Shown: positions 8,560 through 17,255, counted from the first letter of the stretch. The stretch is DNA of 33,510 bases from Sulfurospirillum sp. (GCA_026988125.1 JALSLU010000151.1:1-33510), one strand, 5' to 3'. Notes: a model not told the origin generated them from the sequence alone. Translations and numbers: made by a program.

Positions 8560-10011
8560 ATGACACAAACATTTGAATCATTTGGACTGCACGAAGATAT
8601 ACTAAGAGCAGTAAAGGAAGCGGGATTCAAAGAGCCTAGCCCAGTACAAAAAGAGGCTATACCTCTGGTCTTAAAAGGATGCGACATAGTTGCTCAAGCT
8701 CAAACAGGAACAGGAAAAACTGCAGCTTTTGGATTGCCATCTATGAGCAAAATAGATCCTTCAAAAAATAGCGTAGAGATTTTAGTAATAACTCCTACTA
8801 GAGAGTTAGCAACACAAGTTAGTGATGAGCTTTATACTTTAGGAAGATTAAGAGGTATAAGAACTGTAACCATATATGGCGGTAGTTCATACTCAAGACA
8901 AATCTCCTTAGTAGAAAAAGGTGCCTCAGTGGTAGTAGCAACACCTGGAAGACTTTTAGACTTACTTAAAAATAATAGATTTAAAAATTTTAAACCAAGT
9001 ATCATTGTCTTGGATGAAGCTGATGAAATGCTAGATATGGGATTTTTAGATGATATCGAAAAGATTTTTTCATATATGCCAAAAGAGAGACAAACTTTAC
9101 TTTTCAGTGCTACGATGCCTGAGCCTATAAAAAAATTGGCAGGAAAAATTTTAAAAGAACCTAAATATGTAAGTGTAACTCCAAAAAACAATACAACCAA
9201 TATAGATATAGAGCAGCTCTACTATGTTATTAATGAGAGTGAAAGAGATAGTGCTATTATTAGACTTCTTGATGCCACCGATCCTACAAAAGCAATTGTG
9301 TTTTGTAGAACTAAAAAAGAGGTGGATAGACTATCAAATCAGCTAACTGCCGTTGGATATCTTGCAAAGGGACTTCATGGAGATATGGAGCAAAATCAAA
9401 GAGAGAGTGTTATAAAAGCGTTTAGAAGCTCTCAAATAGATATCTTAGTTGCAACAGATGTTGCAGCTCGTGGATTAAATGTAAGCGATATAAGCCATGT
9501 TTTTAACTTTCATATGCCTTTTGATCCAGATAGTTATGTTCATAGGATAGGAAGAACAGGTCGTGCTGGTAAAAAAGGAACTGCTATTACACTTTTAACT
9601 CCTATGGAATACCACTCAATGCAAAGAATTGCAAAAAAGGTTGGCACTTCATTAGAGCACAAATTTGTACCAACTTTAAGTGATGTCAATAAAAGTCGTC
9701 TAAAAAAATTGGCTAACGATATAGAAAATGCAAAATTAAATAATGATGCAGTAGAGCTACTTAATATACTCGAAGAAAATATGGATATAGCCCAAATTAC
9801 TCTTAAACTTATCTCACTTTTGATGGATAAAAATAGCATTAAAGGTCCAGACAAGATTGGTTTTGATAAAAAAACTCTAAACAGCATGCTCAAAAGATTG
9901 GCTGAAAAAGAAAAGAATAAAGGTAATAAACGCTATTCAAGAAACTCAAGAAGTAGACATAACAGCTCAAACAGAAATTCATCATCCCGTTCTAGCAATA
10001 GAAGAAGATAA
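8560..10011 (+). CDS. DEAD-box ATP-dependent RNA helicase
   Basis: About 483 residues if the ATG at 8560 is used; it has GGAAA just upstream, whereas the ATG at 8548 (four residues longer) has no ribosome site. All superfamily 2 motifs are present: Q motif (FESFGLHEDIL to SPVQ), motif I AQTGTGKTA, Ia TPTRELA, Ib TPGRLLD, II DEAD, III SAT, IV-V through ATDVAARGLN, and VI HRIGRTGR. The C-terminal tail is basic and rich in Arg, Ser and Asn, a likely RNA-binding tether. Proteins of this layout unwind structured RNA in ribosome assembly, mRNA decay and cold adaptation (CsdA/RhlE group). The long structured leader suggests temperature or autoregulatory control. Confidence 0.95.
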   Translation: MTQTFESFGLHEDILRAVKEAGFKEPSPVQKEAIPLVLKGCDIVAQAQTGTGKTAAFGLPSMSKIDPSKNSVEILVITPTRELATQVSDELYTLGRLRGIRTVTIYGGSSYSRQISLVEKGASVVVATPGRLLDLLKNNRFKNFKPSIIVLDEADEMLDMGFLDDIEKIFSYMPKERQTLLFSATMPEPIKKLAGKILKEPKYVSVTPKNNTTNIDIEQLYYVINESERDSAIIRLLDATDPTKAIVFCRTKKEVDRLSNQLTAVGYLAKGLHGDMEQNQRESVIKAFRSSQIDILVATDVAARGLNVSDISHVFNFHMPFDPDSYVHRIGRTGRAGKKGTAITLLTPMEYHSMQRIAKKVGTSLEHKFVPTLSDVNKSRLKKLANDIENAKLNNDAVELLNILEENMDIAQITLKLISLLMDKNSIKGPDKIGFDKKTLNSMLKRLAEKEKNKGNKRYSRNSRSRHNSSNRNSSSRSSNRRR

Positions 10012-10026
10012 TCTTACAAAAAATTC

Positions 10027-10079
10027 TTGACTTTTAAATCTATCCGAGTTATAATTTGAACATATGTTCAAATTATAAC
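10027..10079 (+). promoter_or_regulatory. Sigma-70 promoter overlapped by a perfect 32-bp palindrome
   Basis: TTGACT (10027-10032) and TATAAT (10050-10055) are separated by exactly 17 bp, the best promoter seen in the window. From 10048 to 10079 lies a perfect palindrome whose half is GTTATAATTTGAACAT. It covers the -10 box and the expected start point near 10062. The core TTGAACATATGTTCAA resembles operators of ArsR/SmtB-family repressors such as BigR/SqrR, which respond to metals or persulfides. A repressor bound here would block RNA polymerase. The cognate regulator is not identified in the window. Confidence 0.75.
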
Positions 10080-10098
10080 AAAAAAGATAGGAGTCAAA

Positions 10099-10464
10099 AT
10101 GAAACTAGTATTTCCCACAAACGAAAATCAAGGTTACTTAAGTAAAAGAGGTGCACACTTTGGTAAAGCAAAATTTTATACTGTAGTAACCATAGAAAAT
10201 GGAGATATAAAGGATGTTGAGGGTATTGAAAATCCTGGACATAAAAGTGGTAGTTGTGGCAATGCAGTTACCAATATACTAAGTTTAAAACCTGATGCTC
10301 TTATAGTAGGAGGCATTGGAGCTCGTCCTGCTGAAGGATTTGCAAATGCTGGATTAGATGTATACTTTGATAGTGAGAGTAAAACCATTAAAGAGAGTTT
10401 AAAAGCTTTTTTAGATGGTAAATTACAAAAACTTGAAGGCAAGGGAACCTGTAATCACAAATAA
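10099..10464 (+). CDS. NifX/NafY-like (dinitrogenase FeMo-cofactor family) protein
   Basis: A 121-residue single-domain protein with a strong AGGAG ribosome site. It has the RNase H-like fold pattern of the NifX/NifB-C/NafY and MTH1175 family: MKLVFPTNENQGYLSKRGAH start, a middle ENPGHKSGSCGN loop, then LIVGGIGARPAEGFANAGLDV. Family members bind iron-molybdenum cofactor or other Fe-S or metal clusters. Stand-alone forms occur widely outside nitrogen fixers, and no nif genes are seen here, so a nitrogenase role is not implied. Cysteines at about residue 52 (SGSCG) and near the C-terminus (GTCNHK) could bind a metal or cluster. It is transcribed alone from the palindrome-overlapped promoter just upstream, which suggests induction by a metal or sulfur signal. 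Confidence 0.82.
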   Translation: MKLVFPTNENQGYLSKRGAHFGKAKFYTVVTIENGDIKDVEGIENPGHKSGSCGNAVTNILSLKPDALIVGGIGARPAEGFANAGLDVYFDSESKTIKESLKAFLDGKLQKLEGKGTCNHK

Positions 10465-10490
10465 AACTTTAAAAGTTATATAAAAATAAT

Positions 10491-10563
10491 TTGCAATTAA
10501 TAATTAAAGTAGTATAATTTTGTAATGTTAGATAAAAAATATAAGTATTTTCTTAGAATACTT
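10491..10563 (+). promoter_or_regulatory. Probable cydABX promoter and leader hairpin
   Basis: TTGCAA (10491-10496) and TATAAT (10513-10518) are 16 bp apart, a plausible sigma-70 promoter for the bd oxidase operon. In the leader, AAGTATT (10543-10549) and AATACTT (10557-10563) form a perfect 7-bp inverted repeat with a 7-nt gap. It has no T-run and lies inside the expected transcript, so it could be an operator or an mRNA hairpin. The cydA ribosome site GAGGAG follows. Confidence 0.5.
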
Positions 10564-10590
10564 AAAATCTTACAATACGAGGAGTAAAAT

Positions 10591-12120
10591 ATGGAAAACA
10601 GCCTACTAGTAGAACTCTCAAGAGCACAGTTTGCTTTGACAGCTCTTTACCACTGGCTTTTTGTTCCACTTACACTTGGTCTTTCATTTATAGTGGCTAT
10701 AATGGAAACTATATATGTAAAAACTGGTAATGAAGAGTGGAAAAAAATCACAAAGTTTTGGATGACACTTTTTGCAATCAACTTTGCAATAGGTCTTGCA
10801 ACAGGAATAATCATGGAGTTTGAGTTTGGAACAAACTGGGCAAACTACTCATGGATAGTTGGAGATATATTTGGAGCTCCTCTAGCAATAGAAGGTATAA
10901 TGGCATTTTTCTTAGAATCAACATTTTTTGCAGTTATGTTTTTTGGCTGGAATAAAGTTTCAAAAAAGATACATCTCCTTTCAACATGGCTAGTAGCAGT
11001 TGGCTCAAACCTTTCAGCTCTTTGGATCTTAGTTGCAAATGGTTGGATGCAAAGTCCAGTTGGAATGAAATTTAACCCAGATACCGCAAGGTTTGAGATG
11101 GAAAAATTTTTTGATGTACTTTTCAATCCAGTAGCAGTTTCAAAGTTTTTACACACCATTAGTAGTGGGTATGTTATGGGATCACTATTTGTAATTGGTA
11201 TAAGTGCTTGGTTTTTATTAAAAGGGAAAGAAGTTATATTTGCAAAAAGAAGTATAATAGTAGCTGCTTCTTTTGGTTTACTAGCTTCAATCTTTTTAAT
11301 AGTAACTGGTGATGAGTCTGCTTATCAGGTTGCCCAAAAACAACCAGCAAAATTAGCAACAATGGAAGGTTTATATGATGGTGAAAAAAGAGCTGGAATC
11401 ATTGCCATTGGTCAGCTAAATCCTGATAAAAAAATTGGTGATAGAACTACAGATCCTTTTTTATGGAAACTAGAAGTTCCAAACGCACTCTCTCTTCTAG
11501 GATATAGACAAATAGATGCTTTTGTACCAGGAATAAATGATTTAGTTTTAGGAAATGAACGCTTAGAAATTGAGCCTGCTATTGTAAAAATAGAAAAAGG
11601 TAAACTAGCTTTAGAATCACTTAGGGGATACAAAGATGCAAAAAAAGTTGGCAATGAAGAGCTTGCAAACTCCTATTTGGAAAAATTTAGAACTTATGAA
11701 AAATATATGGGATATGGGTATCTAAAAAAGGCTGAAGAGATTATACCTCCTATAGGACTAACCTTTTATAGTTTCCACATAATGGTAGGCTTAGGCAGTT
11801 GGTTTTTATTGTTATTTATCTTAGTACTTTACTTCTCAATGATAGGTAAGATTGAAGAGAAAAGATTACTATTAAAATCAGCTCTATTAACAATACCTCT
11901 TGGGTATTTAGCTCATGAAAGCGGATGGATAGTTGCTGAAGTTGGTAGACAACCTTGGGCAATTCAAGATATGCTTCCAATTGGAGTTGCAACATCACAA
12001 CTAGATGCAACTGCTGTATCAATTACTATGAGTCTATTTGCTATTTTGTTTACCTCTTTGCTTATAGCAGAGATTAAGATAATGGTTACACAAATTAAAC
12101 TTGGTTTTAAGGAGCATTAA
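10591..12120 (+). CDS. cydA: Cytochrome bd quinol oxidase subunit I (CydA)
   Basis: A 509-residue multi-span inner-membrane subunit that oxidises quinol and carries the haems. His21 in YHWLFVPLTLG matches the N-terminal haem-ligand helix. FLHTISSGYVMG carries the second conserved His, and HIMVGLGSWF the conserved Met ligand region. GWIVAEVGRQPW is the family's signature in the quinol-side helix. The region between about 250 and 380 forms the periplasmic Q-loop and is nearly as long as in E. coli CydA (522 residues). The gene leads a cydA-cydB-cydX-cydD-cydC cluster and has its own promoter candidate. The enzyme gives high-affinity oxygen reduction and tolerance to sulfide and nitrosative stress in many bacteria. 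Confidence 0.97.
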   Translation: MENSLLVELSRAQFALTALYHWLFVPLTLGLSFIVAIMETIYVKTGNEEWKKITKFWMTLFAINFAIGLATGIIMEFEFGTNWANYSWIVGDIFGAPLAIEGIMAFFLESTFFAVMFFGWNKVSKKIHLLSTWLVAVGSNLSALWILVANGWMQSPVGMKFNPDTARFEMEKFFDVLFNPVAVSKFLHTISSGYVMGSLFVIGISAWFLLKGKEVIFAKRSIIVAASFGLLASIFLIVTGDESAYQVAQKQPAKLATMEGLYDGEKRAGIIAIGQLNPDKKIGDRTTDPFLWKLEVPNALSLLGYRQIDAFVPGINDLVLGNERLEIEPAIVKIEKGKLALESLRGYKDAKKVGNEELANSYLEKFRTYEKYMGYGYLKKAEEIIPPIGLTFYSFHIMVGLGSWFLLLFILVLYFSMIGKIEEKRLLLKSALLTIPLGYLAHESGWIVAEVGRQPWAIQDMLPIGVATSQLDATAVSITMSLFAILFTSLLIAEIKIMVTQIKLGFKEH

Positions 12121-13245
12121 ATGTTTGAAACTTTTTCTTTACTAACCTTACAACAGTACTGGTGGTTTTTGGTTGCAGTTTTAGGTGCTCTTTTTGTTCT
12201 TATGACTTTTGTACAGGGAGGTCAAACACTTTTATCTACTCTATCTTCAAGTGAAGAGGAGAAAGATATGCTAGTTGCATCACTTGGTAGAAAGTGGGAG
12301 TTAACCTTTACAGCTTTGGTTATGTTTGGAGGAGCTTTATTTGCTGCATTTCCACTATTTTACTCTATCAGTTTTGGTGGGGCATATTTTGTTTGGATGG
12401 CAATACTTTTTTGCTTTATCATCCAAGCCGTATCGTATGAATATAGAAAAAAACCAAACAATTTTCTAGGCAAAAAAACATATGAACTATTTTTGTTTAT
12501 AAATGGTAGTTTAGGGATAATACTCATTGGAGCAGCTTTAGGAACACTCTTTAGCGGTGGTAATTTTATAAAAAATGATATGAACCTAGCTCACTGGACT
12601 ATGGCAAGCAGAGGGCTAGAGGCCGTGCTAAATCCATTTAATGTTATATTTGGTTTAACACTTTTTTTCTTAGCTAGAGTTTTGGCTGAGCTTTACTTTT
12701 TAAACAACATTGACTCAAATAACATCATAGAAAAGACAAAAAAAGCACTTAAAAAAGATGGTGTTATATTTGTCATACTATATTTGGCATTAACCGGAAT
12801 GATTCTAAGTATGAGTGGTGTAGGGTATGATAAAAATGGATTTTTTATCCAAGAATACAAGTTTCTAAACAACTTTTTAGCCAACCCAATTCTTTTAGTT
12901 CTTTTCTTAGCAGGTACGCTACTAGTACTATACTCAATCTTTATCTCACTATTTAAAGATAGTGACAAAGGAATTTGGTTTGGTGGATTAGGAGCTGTAT
13001 TGGCTGTTATAAGCATACTATCTCTTTTGGGATTTAATAATACAGCTATCTATCCATCTCTAGCCGATATTCAAAGCTCACTTAGTATTGAAAATGCATC
13101 AGGTTCTAAATATACTTTAAGTGTTATGAGTTATGTATCTTTAGGTGTTCCATTTGTTTTGGGCTATATCTTTTTAGTATGGCGTTCTATGGATCAAGTT
13201 AAAATTACTTCTGAAGAGATTCAAGAAGATTCACACCACTACTAG
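12121..13245 (+). CDS. cydB: Cytochrome bd quinol oxidase subunit II (CydB)
   Basis: A 374-residue hydrophobic protein with about eight membrane segments, beginning directly after the cydA stop behind AAGGAG. It is the structural partner of CydA. The N-terminal YWWFLVAVLGALFVLMTFVQGGQTLL reads FVQGGQ where the E. coli type has FDMGVG, a variant I associate with the CioB-like and epsilonproteobacterial forms. The first helix-loop region, SFGGAYFVWMAILF and the final LGVPFVLGYIFLVWRSM are typical. The order cydA-cydB with a small downstream ORF fits a complete bd oxidase. Confidence 0.94.
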   Translation: MFETFSLLTLQQYWWFLVAVLGALFVLMTFVQGGQTLLSTLSSSEEEKDMLVASLGRKWELTFTALVMFGGALFAAFPLFYSISFGGAYFVWMAILFCFIIQAVSYEYRKKPNNFLGKKTYELFLFINGSLGIILIGAALGTLFSGGNFIKNDMNLAHWTMASRGLEAVLNPFNVIFGLTLFFLARVLAELYFLNNIDSNNIIEKTKKALKKDGVIFVILYLALTGMILSMSGVGYDKNGFFIQEYKFLNNFLANPILLVLFLAGTLLVLYSIFISLFKDSDKGIWFGGLGAVLAVISILSLLGFNNTAIYPSLADIQSSLSIENASGSKYTLSVMSYVSLGVPFVLGYIFLVWRSMDQVKITSEEIQEDSHHY

Positions 13246-13254
13246 GAGAGTTTT

Positions 13255-13383
13255 ATGGAAGAGATTAGTTACACAGCAGGTATGATTTGGTTTACAATGT
13301 GGCCTGTTTTAATTTATGTTTCATACAGATTTATAAAGTTAAATATAGAACACTTTGAGAGAACCTACAATAAGCAGAATTAA
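13255..13383 (+). CDS. cydX: CydX-like small subunit of bd oxidase
   Basis: A 42-residue ORF that starts nine bases after the cydB stop behind an AGGAG site. One membrane helix (about residues 8-27, with MIWFTMWPVLIYVSY) is followed by a charged tail ending in NKQN. Size, position after cydB and single-helix layout match CydX/CydH-type accessory subunits that stabilise the oxidase. Sequence similarity to E. coli CydX (MWYFAWILG) is loose, so the name rests mainly on context. Its last 29 bases overlap the likely TTG start of cydD. Confidence 0.65.
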   Translation: MEEISYTAGMIWFTMWPVLIYVSYRFIKLNIEHFERTYNKQN

Positions 13384-15112
13384 AAATTTTCTTAAAAGCC
13401 AAGTAGAGGTTGATAAGAAAAATTTCTACCTGAGCACTCTTTTTGGGGTGCTCAGTGGCTTTTTAGTAATCTACCAAGCTTGGATTTTAGCCTCGATTTT
13501 AAATAGCGTCATATTTAAAAATGCCTCGCTAGATGAAATTAAAAATGAACTGCTCATCTTGATCGTAGTCTTTATTTTTAAAGCAATTTTAACACTGCTA
13601 TCAAACACTTTCGCACACAAATTTGCTTCAAACATAAAGATTAAATTAAGAGATAATCTACTCAGACATCTTCAAAAAGTAGGACCAATTTATCCCAATA
13701 AAAAGCATAGTGGCTCAGATGTAAATACACTCATAGATGCAGTCGAGTCCATAGAGAAGTACTATACACTCTATATGCCAAGTGTTGTATTTGTGGCTGT
13801 AATTCCCATAGCTATCTTGATTGTAGCTTTTCCGATTGATTGGATTTCAAGTCTTATTTTATTAGTAACTGCTCCTGTTATTGTATTTTTTATGATATTG
13901 ATTGGAAAAGGGGCACAAAAACTAAACCAAAAGCAGTGGAGACAACTCTCAAGACTTAGTAGCCACTTTATTGATGCCTTGCAAGGCTTGCCAACACTAA
14001 AGATTTTTAATGGTGCAAAAAAAGAGGCACTAATAATAAAAAGGCTAGCAAATGAGTATAAAGATAGGACAATGAGTGTTCTAAAAGTTGCTTTTTTGTC
14101 CTCTTTGTTGTTGGAGTTTTTCTCTTCTGTTGGGATTGCTATGGTTGCTGTTACTATTGGATTTAGACTTATGTATGGACAGATGGAGTTTATAGATGGA
14201 ATGTTTTTGCTTCTGATTGCTCCAGAGTTTTACATGTATATCAGAAATATGGGTAGTAGTTACCATGCAAGGATGGAGGGGATTGGGGCAGCTGAGCAGA
14301 TTTTGGAGTTGGTAGAGAAAAAGAGTCTAAACAATTTTGATAGCACAAATAAGACTAAATTAGAGATTGGCGATACTCTTGAGATAGAGTTTAGAGATGT
14401 TAAGTTTTCTTACGATAAAAATCAAGAGGCATTAAAAGGGATAAATTTAAAAATCAAGCCAAATCAAATGACAGTTTTCATAGGCAAAAGTGGCTCAGGA
14501 AAGAGTACTATTGCAAATCTTCTTTTGGGTTTTATAACACCTACAAGTGGAAAGATACTGATTAATGGCAAGAGCTTGAGTGAGTTTAGCTTAGAGGAGT
14601 GGAGACAAAAGGTTGCTTGGATGCCTCAGTTTGCCCACCTTTTTAAAGGAACCATAAAAGAGAACATAAAATTAGCAAAACAAGATGCAAGTGAGGAGGA
14701 GTTAAAAGAGGCTTCAAAGTTTGCAAATTGTGATGAGTTTATAAGTAGGCTTCCAAATGGGTATGATACACTCATAGGTGAAAAAGGAAGTGGTCTCTCA
14801 GGTGGTCAAAGACAAAGAGTGGCTCTTGCTAGAGCTTTTCTAAAAGAAGTTCCACTATTGGTACTAGATGAGCCAACAGCAAGCCTAGATAAAAAGAGTG
14901 AAGAGTTTATTGAAGCTGGCATAGAGAAACTCAAACAAAGCAGAACCATAGTAGCAATTGCTCACAGGCTTCATACCATAAAAATGGCTGAGCAAGTTGT
15001 GATTATTAATGATGGAAAGATTTTAGATAGCGGAAGTCATAGTGAGCTTATGAAGAGTAATGAGTTTTACAAAGAGCTTATAAAGAGGTATTATGAAAAA
15101 TTTACAATCTAA
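13355..15112 (+). CDS. cydD: CydD, ABC exporter half needed for bd oxidase assembly
   Basis: A 585-residue ABC transporter subunit, close to E. coli CydD (588). Six membrane helices fill residues 20-310, then the ATPase has Walker A GKSGSGKST, signature LSGGQRQRV, Walker B LLVLDEPTASLD and the switch His in IAHRLHT. CydDC exports cysteine and glutathione or handles haem, and is needed to mature bd oxidase. The start is uncertain: TTG at 13355 gives a normal N-terminus but overlaps the cydX-like ORF by 29 bases and lacks a clear ribosome site, so coupling to cydX is likely. No in-frame ATG gives a full first helix. Confidence 0.9.
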   Translation: MREPTISRIKNFLKSQVEVDKKNFYLSTLFGVLSGFLVIYQAWILASILNSVIFKNASLDEIKNELLILIVVFIFKAILTLLSNTFAHKFASNIKIKLRDNLLRHLQKVGPIYPNKKHSGSDVNTLIDAVESIEKYYTLYMPSVVFVAVIPIAILIVAFPIDWISSLILLVTAPVIVFFMILIGKGAQKLNQKQWRQLSRLSSHFIDALQGLPTLKIFNGAKKEALIIKRLANEYKDRTMSVLKVAFLSSLLLEFFSSVGIAMVAVTIGFRLMYGQMEFIDGMFLLLIAPEFYMYIRNMGSSYHARMEGIGAAEQILELVEKKSLNNFDSTNKTKLEIGDTLEIEFRDVKFSYDKNQEALKGINLKIKPNQMTVFIGKSGSGKSTIANLLLGFITPTSGKILINGKSLSEFSLEEWRQKVAWMPQFAHLFKGTIKENIKLAKQDASEEELKEASKFANCDEFISRLPNGYDTLIGEKGSGLSGGQRQRVALARAFLKEVPLLVLDEPTASLDKKSEEFIEAGIEKLKQSRTIVAIAHRLHTIKMAEQVVIINDGKILDSGSHSELMKSNEFYKELIKRYYEKFTI

Positions 15113-16751
15113 CAAACAGACCAATTTAGCTCTATTTCTTCGCTTAAGCAAGCTTTTTTTGCCTCATTGGAAGCTTATATCTGCTGGAGTTTTTCTCTCA
15201 CTCATTACGGTTTTGGCTAGTGTTAGTTTGCTATCGCTCTCAAGTTGGTTTTTAGCCTCTATGGCAGTAGCCGGAGTTGCAAAAACAACTATGAATTACT
15301 TTACTCCCTCGGCTGGCATTAGGATGTTTGCATTAACTAGAGCGGTCTCAAGATACCTCGAGAGGCTAATTAATCATAATGCAACCCTAAAGATACTTGT
15401 AGATTTGAGAGTTTGGTTTTATAGAAAAATTGAGCCACTAGCCCCAGCGGTTTTGCAAAAATATCATAGTGCAGACATATTTAGTAGAATAAAAGCCGAC
15501 ATAGACACCCTTGAGAATGTCTATGTAAGGATAATTGTCCCAACTCTTACAGCTTTGATTGCTGGAGGGTTGTTTGTCTATTTTGCATCCTTATATAGTG
15601 CTAAACTAGCTCTTATAGAGGCCTTAGGTTTAAGTTTGGGTGGATTTATAATTCCTTTTATATTGTTGAAGCTTAGTCAAAAGAGTGGCAGGGAGATCAT
15701 AAAAACATCTGCAAAACTAAGAGAATACACATTAGATAATATCCAAGGATTGGGCGAACTTTTAGTTTATGGAGCAATAGACAGACAAACTAAAAAGATA
15801 GATGAACAAAGTAAAAAACTAGCAAAACTACAAGAAAAAATGGCACTCTATAACTCCCTATCTCAAGCTTTTTTGATGATAGTTATAGGAGTTAGTGTTG
15901 TTTTGTCCTTGGCTATAGTCATACCTCTGGTTGAGCAAGAAAGTATGCCTGCAGTTAATGTAGCTATGTTGGCTATATTTGTGCTAGGAAGTTTTGAGGC
16001 AGTTTCGGGGATGTCTCAAGCTTTTAATCTTCTACCTCAAACTTTAATGGCAGGAAGAAGAGTTTTTGAATTAATTGATGCCAAACCAACGGTAGTAGAG
16101 CCAAAAAATCCAATCAAAAAGATAGATAGCTTTGATTTAGCCTTTAAAAGTGTAACATTTTCTTATGAAGACAGAGTGGTGTTGCAAAACTTCTCTTTTG
16201 AGCTAAAAGAGGGTGAAAAGATCGCCATAGTTGGAAGAAGTGGTAAAGGAAAGAGTACCATAGTAAATTTGATTGCTAGATTTTATGACTTTGCTAGTGG
16301 TGAAATAACCATAGGCAAGCACTCCATAAGAGAGTATGAGAGTGATTTTTTAAGAGAGCATATCTCAATAGCTACTCAAGAGAATCAAATCTTCAATAAA
16401 ACCATAAGAGACAATCTACTCCTAGCAAAAGAAAATGCAACAGATACAGAGCTCAAAGAGGTTTGTCAAGCAGCTCAAATATATGACTATATAAGCTCTC
16501 TCCCAAACGGGTTTGACACTTGGATGGACGAACTAGGAAGCAACTTTTCTGGTGGACAAAAAAGAAGACTAGTTGTAGCTAGAGCACTACTAAAACCTGC
16601 AAAAATTCTAATTTTGGATGAGCCAGCCGAAGGGCTAGATAAAGATGGAGAAAAGAGGATGCTAAGGGAGATATTTGATTATAAGAAATCAACTAGTATC
16701 TTAGTTATCTCTCACTCTAAGATAGAGGGTATAAGAGAACTTATAATTTAG
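15093..16751 (+). CDS. cydC: CydC, ABC exporter partner of CydD
   Basis: A 552-residue half-transporter overlapping cydD by 20 bases, with AGAGG ahead of its ATG. The membrane domain covers about residues 15-325, including LSSWFLASMAVAG typical of CydC. The ATPase has Walker A GRSGKGKST, signature FSGGQKRRL, Walker B ILILDEPAEGLD and the switch His in ISHSKIEG. It forms the heterodimer with CydD. Tight overlap shows the two are made together. Confidence 0.93.
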   Translation: MKNLQSNKQTNLALFLRLSKLFLPHWKLISAGVFLSLITVLASVSLLSLSSWFLASMAVAGVAKTTMNYFTPSAGIRMFALTRAVSRYLERLINHNATLKILVDLRVWFYRKIEPLAPAVLQKYHSADIFSRIKADIDTLENVYVRIIVPTLTALIAGGLFVYFASLYSAKLALIEALGLSLGGFIIPFILLKLSQKSGREIIKTSAKLREYTLDNIQGLGELLVYGAIDRQTKKIDEQSKKLAKLQEKMALYNSLSQAFLMIVIGVSVVLSLAIVIPLVEQESMPAVNVAMLAIFVLGSFEAVSGMSQAFNLLPQTLMAGRRVFELIDAKPTVVEPKNPIKKIDSFDLAFKSVTFSYEDRVVLQNFSFELKEGEKIAIVGRSGKGKSTIVNLIARFYDFASGEITIGKHSIREYESDFLREHISIATQENQIFNKTIRDNLLLAKENATDTELKEVCQAAQIYDYISSLPNGFDTWMDELGSNFSGGQKRRLVVARALLKPAKILILDEPAEGLDKDGEKRMLREIFDYKKSTSILVISHSKIEGIRELII

Positions 16752-16785
16752 ATGCAAATTATGCAGTTAATTGGAGAATTTTACA

Positions 16786-17037
16786 ATGAAATATAAGTAT
16801 GAATTAAACAAAAACAAATTAATCTCTTTTTTTGAAATATCTGGATCAGTACTAGCTATGATCTATGCTATTTTAATCGCTTCAAATACTGGTAATGAAA
16901 TACTTGGATTTAGTCTACTACTTATTTCAGCTCTTCTGTTTGCAGCTTGGGGTTATATGGATAAGCGGTGGGCTTTTTTTGCATTACAACTTTTTTATGT
17001 AATTTCTGCAATACTAGGATTAGTTAGATGGTGGTAA
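16786..17037 (+). CDS. Small three-helix membrane protein, PnuC-like tail
   Basis: The ATG at 16786 has GGAG at 16773-16776, which is better than the in-frame TTG at 16771 that overlaps that site. The product is 83 residues with three membrane segments (about 11-31, 34-51 and 57-80) and a short polar N-terminus. The last segment, ALQLFYVISAILGLVRWW, recalls the final helix of PnuC nicotinamide riboside transporters, but the protein is far shorter than PnuC (around 200 residues). It starts 34 bases after cydC and may be the last gene of the cyd operon. Function unknown. Confidence 0.65.
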   Translation: MKYKYELNKNKLISFFEISGSVLAMIYAILIASNTGNEILGFSLLLISALLFAAWGYMDKRWAFFALQLFYVISAILGLVRWW

Positions 17038-17065
17038 TCTCCAAGAACTAACTTTTCAAATTTTT

Positions 17066-17254
17066 ATATGGATACCTCTAAAAACCCTAGCATATCTTAG
17101 CACTGCATAGGAGTTTACAATCAAAGCACTCTTTTGAAGCTCTAGCCAAAGCTAAGGCAAAAAAGAGTAACGAAGAGTGTAAGCTCCTATGTAGTATCCT
17201 AAGGGAGGGATAAAAAAAGATGAGATATGCTAGGGTTTTTAGAGGTGCCCATAT
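17066..17254. repeat. Nested long inverted repeat between convergent genes
   Basis: The outer arms are a perfect 24-bp inverted repeat (17074-17097 with 17223-17246), extended outward to ATATGG/CCATAT with one mismatch and one wobble. Inside are CATAGGAGTTTACA (17106-17119) facing 17178-17191 with one G-U pair, and ACTCTTTT (17128-17135) facing AAAAGAGT (17161-17168). The tiers are separated by an asymmetric bulge of about 30 nt on the right. The element nearly fills the gap between the small membrane gene and nspC; its right arm ends one base before the nspC stop. No strong T-run follows either arm, so it is not a standard terminator. Confidence 0.85.
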
Positions 17255-17255
17255 T

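Noticed and set aside
8514-17202. A 12-base sequence (GTAGTATCCTAA) shared by the helicase leader (8514-8525) and the inverted repeat (17191-17202).
   Set aside because: In an AT-rich window of this size a single shared 12-mer is expected by chance, and the flanks do not align.
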